The notes under the pieces were generated by a model. That model did not search any database. It saw only the letters and a list, made by a program, of their open reading frames with translations, and was not told the origin of the DNA. From positions 1-64,000 of the forward strand of contig VXMH01000024.1 of NCBI GenBank assembly GCA_009841235.1: a stretch of DNA of 64,000 bases, given 5' to 3'. Positions within the stretch are counted from its first letter, which is position 1. Each line of letters opens with the position of its first letter. The stretch comes from Caldilineaceae bacterium SB0661_bin_32 (lineage in GTDB: Bacteria > Chloroflexota > Anaerolineae > Caldilineales > Caldilineaceae). Below are positions 60,010-64,000 of this stretch, piece by piece. The position numbers were made by a program, and so were the translations under genes.

Positions 60010-61095
60010 TCACAAGATCAGCATCGCATCACCGAAGCTGTAAAACCGGTAGCCCTCCGCCTTTGCCTCTTCATACGTCCGCAACAGCATCTGCCGGCCG
60101 GCGTCAAGGTCCTCCGGGCGCCCTTGGCCCACAAACGCGCTCACCAGCATCAGCAGCGATGACCGCGGCAGATGAAAATTTGTCAGCAGCGCATCCACCG
60201 CCCGGAAACGGTAACCGGGATAGATGAACAGATCGACCTCGCCCGTGAAGGGGACAACCGTCTCCCGCCCCCGGGCCGGCTCGTTACCATCAACACGCCG
60301 GGCAGTTGTGGCGCAGTATTCCAGCACGCGCGTCGAAGTGGTGCCCACCGCAAATACGCGCCCTCCCTGCTCCCCGACCGCATTGACTGCCCCCGCCGAC
60401 GCCACCGTCAGCTCCGCCCACTCCCTGTGAATCCGATGGTCGGCCACCCGCTCCGCCGTGACCGGCCCGAACGTGTCCAGCCCCACGTGCAGCGTGATCG
60501 TCTCCCACCCCACGCCCGAGTCCTTCAATCTCGCCAACAGCTCCGGCGTGAAATGCAGGCCCGCCGTCGGCGCCGCAACGCTTCCATCCGTTCGGCTGTA
60601 AACAGTCTGATAACGCCCTCCGTCTCCGGCGAAGTCGGTGATATATGGCGGCAATGGCAACTCGCCCAGCTCTTCAAGAATCCCCCCAATTGCCATCGAA
60701 AAATGCGCCCTGCGCTGTCCTCCATGGCCCTCTGAGACAATCTCCACCTCAACTGGACCGCCATCCAGTTCCACCCTGGCGCCCGCGCGCAGACCCCTCC
60801 CCCGCACCAGGCAGCTCCACGTCCGGCCCTCTTCATCCAGCCGGCGCAGCAGGAAGATCTCCACCGCCCCGCCCGTGGCCTTATGCGCCCGCAGCCGCGC
60901 CGGTACGACGCGGCTGTCATTCGCCACCAACAGGTCCCCGCGCCGCAGGAACGCGCCGATCTCGCTGAAACGACAATGTTCGATTCGCCCCGACGCCCGG
61001 TCCAGCACCAATAGCCGGCTGCTGTCCCGCGGTTCGGCCGCGTGCTGAGCGATGAAGCTCTTGGGAAGTTCGTAGTCGAATAGATCGGTTCTCAT
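60010..61095 (-). CDS. queA: S-adenosylmethionine:tRNA ribosyltransferase-isomerase
   Basis: Makes epoxyqueuosine from preQ1-modified tRNA. MRTDLFDYELPKSFIAQHAA is the conserved N-terminus; GDLLVANDSRVVPARLRAHK, VEIFLLRRL, YQTVYSRTDGSVAAPTAGLH, TLHVGLDTFGPV, and the final LTNFHLPRSSLLMLVSAFVG and GYRFYSFGDAMLIL are all diagnostic. About 361 aa. ATG 61095 begins the family N-terminus but has no strong RBS; the 61179 extension is not conserved. Convergent with pyrD, divergent from the acylase gene. Confidence 0.95.
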   Translation of the reverse strand: MRTDLFDYELPKSFIAQHAAEPRDSSRLLVLDRASGRIEHCRFSEIGAFLRRGDLLVANDSRVVPARLRAHKATGGAVEIFLLRRLDEEGRTWSCLVRGRGLRAGARVELDGGPVEVEIVSEGHGGQRRAHFSMAIGGILEELGELPLPPYITDFAGDGGRYQTVYSRTDGSVAAPTAGLHFTPELLARLKDSGVGWETITLHVGLDTFGPVTAERVADHRIHREWAELTVASAGAVNAVGEQGGRVFAVGTTSTRVLEYCATTARRVDGNEPARGRETVVPFTGEVDLFIYPGYRFRAVDALLTNFHLPRSSLLMLVSAFVGQGRPEDLDAGRQMLLRTYEEAKAEGYRFYSFGDAMLIL

Positions 61096-61324
61096 CTGTA
61101 TTCTGCATTTCGCCTGGTGTGCGGCCGGTCCATGGTCTGCGAAAAAGGGGAGGCTGCACTGATCCAGCCGCGATTTCACTTGGTTTTAACACAGGTGTTA
61201 GAATCGAGGAAGCGCCGGGCTGACCGCAACAAACCGCGGCACAAAGGCGCATCGAACCTCCGAACCCCTGGAAACAGTTCGGTCGCAGCATCCAATCCTT
61301 CCATCCAGCCCAAAGCAATGCCAA

Positions 61325-63877
61325 GTGAAACGCAATAGACGGAAGCCCATGAACCTCACAACAGTGATATTGGCCGTCGCCCTTCTCTTCGTCATCGTTC
61401 TGCTTGGCGGCGGGCTCATCGTCTACATCTACTGGTGGCTCGTCCAGCGGCCCGCCCCCCAGCTTGAAGGCGAGCTGGACCTCCCCGAGCTGGACGCGGC
61501 CGTCGAAATCCTCCGCGACCAGCACGGCATCCCCCATATCTACGCCCAAACCGAAGCCGACCTCTGGCGCGCCCAGGGCTTTACCCACGCGCAGGACCGC
61601 CTCTGGCAGATGGAGCTCAACCGCCGCGTCGCCCAAGGCCGCCTCGCCGAGCTCTTCGGCGCCCCCGCCCTCGACGTCGATCGCTTCAGCCGCATCGTCG
61701 GCTTCCAGCGCGCCGCCCAGGCCGAACTGGACGCCCTCGACGAAGCCACGATCGCCATCATGCGCCACTACTGCCAGGGCGTCAACGCCTATATCCGCAG
61801 CCGCAAGGGCAGACTGGCCGCCGAATTCAACCTGCTCCGCCGCCAGCCCGAAGCGTGGTCGTCCGTCGACATCCTGGCCTTTGGCAAGATGATGGCCTGG
61901 AGCCTGAGCGTCAACTGGGAAAGTGAACTGGTCCGGCTGCAGCTCGCCGCCAAACTGGACCCGACCCTCGCCGCCGGTCTGGAGCCGGACTATCCCAACA
62001 TCAACCCGACCGTGTCCGAGGGCGCCGGCAGCGAGGCGTCGATGCGCCTGCTCCACACCGCCGGCCTCATACTGAACGAATACGAACAGCTGAAGGGCTG
62101 GTTTGGCGTCGCGGCGCCGGAGTTCGGGCAGGGAAGCAACGCCTGGGCCGTCTCGGCAGAAAAATCCGCCACCGGGCGTCCGGTTCTCTGTAACGATCCC
62201 CACCTGGTCATGACAATGCCCGGCACATGGTACGAGATGCACCTCTCATGCCCGCCGCCTCCCGACAGCGCAGAGCCCGGCATCCACGTCAGCGGCGCCT
62301 CCTTCGCCGGCGCGCCCGGCATCATCATCGGCCACAACGAACAGATCGCCTGGGGCCTGACCAACGCCTTCCCCGACGTCCAGGACCTCTTCATCGAGCG
62401 CCCCCATCCCGATAACGGAAACGGCCGCCCGCCCCGCTTCGAGTACAAGGGCGAATGGGAAGAGGCCGCCGTCCTGCGCGAAGAGATCCATCTGCGCAAC
62501 CGCGCCCGCCCCCACGTGGAAGAGGTCATAGTCACCCGCCACGGCCCCATCCTCACCGGAATTCTCAAGCCGGACGGCCCCGATTCCGCCTTCCCCGACG
62601 AACCCGTGCTGACCGCCGCGCCCCTGGCTCTCCGCTGGATCGGCCACGACCCGGGAACCGTGATGCGCTCGGTCCTGCGCCTCAACCGCGCCCAGAACTG
62701 GCAGGAGTTCAACGCCGTCCTCGCCGACTGGAGCGCGCCCTCCCAGGTCTTCGCCTACGCCGATCGCGAAGGCAACATCGCCTACCGCCTCGCCGGCGCC
62801 GTCCCGGTTCGACGCAACGGCAACGGCCTCGTCCCCGTGCCCGGCTGGAGCGGAGAGTACGAATGGGACGGCCTGATCCCCGACGACGAGCTGCCCCGGC
62901 TCCTGAATCCCCCCAGTGGCCTCATCGTGACCGCCAACAACAAGGTAGCCGGCGACGACTACCCCTACGTCCTCAGCTTCGAGACCATGCCCGGCTGGCG
63001 CGCCCGCCGCATCGAAGAGATGCTGGCCGCGAAAAGGCAGCTGACCCTGCGCGACATGGAGCAGATCCAGCTCGACGAGACCAGCCTCTACGCCAAAGAG
63101 CTGACCCCGTTGCTGACCGGCCACCTGAGCGAAGACCCCTACGTGCGCGTCGCCGTCAACATGCTGCAGGACTGGGGCTATCGCATGGACCAGGAAAGCC
63201 CCGCCGCCCTAGTCTTCCACTATACCCTCCTCCATTTGCTCGACCTGACCTTCGGCCAGAAGCTGGGCGCGACCGCGCCCGCTTTCCTCGGTAAAGGCAG
63301 CAGCCCCGTCTTTCTCATCAACGGCTTCATGCTCCGCGCCCAGACGAAACTGCTCGAGCTCCTGCAAAACGAAGAAGATTCTCCCTGGTATGCCGACGCC
63401 GCCACCGGCCGCCGCAGAACCAGGGAAGAGCTGGTCGAGACCGCCCTCCAGCTCTCTGTCCACCGCCTGCGCCGCGAGGTCAACCCCACCCCCCGCAAGT
63501 GGGCATGGGGCCGCATGCACCAGATCCGCTACAGTCACACACTCGGCCGCGCGCCCATCCTCGGCTGGCTCTTCAACCGCGGGCCCTATCCCATCGGCGG
63601 CGACGGCACCACCCCCAACCAGACCGGCTTCATGTCCGAGCTGCCCCCGGGCCTCGTCCAGGTCCAGGCCGCCTACCGCCAGATCTTCGACGTCGGCAAC
63701 TGGGACGCCGCCCAAAGCGTCACCGCCAGCGGCCAGTCGGGCCATCCCATCAGCCGCAACTATGCCGACCAGATCCCCATGTGGCTGGAAGGGGCCTATC
63801 ACAGTATGCCCTGGAGCCGCGCCGCCGTCGAAAAGAGCGCCCGCCGCCGTCTCGTCCTCAAGAGCGGCGGTCGCTGA
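61325..63877 (+). CDS. Membrane-anchored penicillin-acylase-family (S45) N-terminal nucleophile hydrolase
   Basis: 850 aa. One N-terminal transmembrane segment (TTVILAVALLFVIVLLGGGL) orients the enzyme outside. IPHIYAQTEADLWRAQGFTH is the alpha-subunit signature. The autocatalytic cleavage site is at FGQGSNAWAVS, where Ser271 becomes the beta-subunit N-terminal nucleophile. NDPHLVMTMPGTWYEMHL, GAPGIIIGHNEQIAWGLTNA and VTANNKVAGDDYP continue the beta subunit. Substrates may be acyl-homoserine lactones, aculeacin-like lipopeptides or other amides. Start is GTG 61325; ATG 61349 (nine codons in, GGAAG close by) is equally possible. Confidence 0.9.
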   Translation: MKRNRRKPMNLTTVILAVALLFVIVLLGGGLIVYIYWWLVQRPAPQLEGELDLPELDAAVEILRDQHGIPHIYAQTEADLWRAQGFTHAQDRLWQMELNRRVAQGRLAELFGAPALDVDRFSRIVGFQRAAQAELDALDEATIAIMRHYCQGVNAYIRSRKGRLAAEFNLLRRQPEAWSSVDILAFGKMMAWSLSVNWESELVRLQLAAKLDPTLAAGLEPDYPNINPTVSEGAGSEASMRLLHTAGLILNEYEQLKGWFGVAAPEFGQGSNAWAVSAEKSATGRPVLCNDPHLVMTMPGTWYEMHLSCPPPPDSAEPGIHVSGASFAGAPGIIIGHNEQIAWGLTNAFPDVQDLFIERPHPDNGNGRPPRFEYKGEWEEAAVLREEIHLRNRARPHVEEVIVTRHGPILTGILKPDGPDSAFPDEPVLTAAPLALRWIGHDPGTVMRSVLRLNRAQNWQEFNAVLADWSAPSQVFAYADREGNIAYRLAGAVPVRRNGNGLVPVPGWSGEYEWDGLIPDDELPRLLNPPSGLIVTANNKVAGDDYPYVLSFETMPGWRARRIEEMLAAKRQLTLRDMEQIQLDETSLYAKELTPLLTGHLSEDPYVRVAVNMLQDWGYRMDQESPAALVFHYTLLHLLDLTFGQKLGATAPAFLGKGSSPVFLINGFMLRAQTKLLELLQNEEDSPWYADAATGRRRTREELVETALQLSVHRLRREVNPTPRKWAWGRMHQIRYSHTLGRAPILGWLFNRGPYPIGGDGTTPNQTGFMSELPPGLVQVQAAYRQIFDVGNWDAAQSVTASGQSGHPISRNYADQIPMWLEGAYHSMPWSRAAVEKSARRRLVLKSGGR

Positions 63878-63923
63878 TCGCGACGCAACCGGCTACCTGG
63901 ACGCCTGCAACCGGCACGACTCC

Positions 63924-64000
63924 GTGAACCCCTCCTCCTACCGCGGCTACCTCTACGCCCTCATCGCCTTCGGGACCTGGGGCTTCCTGCCCGTCTACTG
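63924..64000 (+). CDS. Start of a RarD-like EamA transporter gene (cut by window end)
   Basis: A GTG-initiated frame open to the end encodes about 25 residues with SYRGYLYALIAFGTWGFLPV followed by Y. The Gly-x-x-x-Ala-x-x-Ala/aromatic-x-x-Trp-Gly-x-x-Pro-x-Tyr pattern is the first helix of RarD/EamA (10 TMS drug/metabolite) transporters. The start is 46 nt after the acylase stop. Only the first helix is visible, so the call is provisional. Confidence 0.6.
   Translation, partial: MNPSSYRGYLYALIAFGTWGFLPVY

Overview
The window is a high-GC, gene-dense bacterial chromosome segment with no phage, plasmid, IS or CRISPR signature. Most likely it comes from a heterotrophic member of the Chloroflexota (Caldilineae/Anaerolineae type). 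This rests on Tat-exported sugar-binding lipoproteins that begin RRxFLQG and end in a VIAACAPP lipobox, an exported protein ending in a proline-rich linker plus a YxVYLP-type tail, a PyrF-PyrE fusion, and many Gfo/Idh/MocA, PhyH and sulfatase genes. The assignment is inference from family knowledge; no search was run.

Layout. 1-6.9 kb: a leader-peptide/terminator module ahead of a double-GNAT acetyltransferase, a purine nucleoside phosphorylase, a covalent-flavin sarcosine-oxidase-type enzyme, an HpaI-type aldolase behind a strong promoter with an overlapping palindrome, an MFS transporter and a small DUF6504-like protein. 6.9-10 kb: one large exported glycosidase-like protein. 10.3-23.5 kb: a minus-strand myo-inositol catabolic operon in the order iolB, iolC, iolE, SDR, Gfo, iolD, Uma2, iolA, Gfo, Gfo, iolG, with a DinB gene at its head. 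It covers inositol to malonate semialdehyde/acetyl-CoA except the IolJ aldolase, a regulator and a dedicated transporter. 23.7-36.5 kb: mixed metabolic and regulatory genes: a P-loop protein and SpoIIE-type phosphatase, a galactonate-dehydratase-like enolase, a coiled-coil protein with a 21-bp tandem repeat, a quinone oxidoreductase, a eukaryotic-type double-length phosphofructokinase operon, an MBL/TPR pair, tRNA-Arg(TCT), ThuA and another Gfo oxidoreductase.

36.8-48.5 kb is mainly housekeeping: maf, rsgA, pcrA, an AI-2E transporter fused to phosphomannose isomerase, a nitroreductase, an AlkA-like glycosylase, carD with a long structured leader, an M55 aminopeptidase and an RmlD-like protein without its catalytic Tyr. 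48.7-57.3 kb looks like a glycan-scavenging locus: PhyH dioxygenase, sulfatase, two paralogous Tat lipoprotein binding proteins, two LplB/LplC-type permeases without an ATPase, and a DHDPS/NanA-family lyase. Strong hairpins separate the binding-protein genes from each other and from the permeases. 57.4-64 kb: pyrimidine genes (pyrF-pyrE fusion, pyrD), queA, a membrane-anchored penicillin-acylase-family hydrolase and the start of a rarD-like gene cut by the window end.

The most noteworthy items are the eukaryotic-type PFK, the transporter-isomerase fusion, the cysteine-ending leader peptide with attenuator, the carD leader RNA, and the extended inositol operon.
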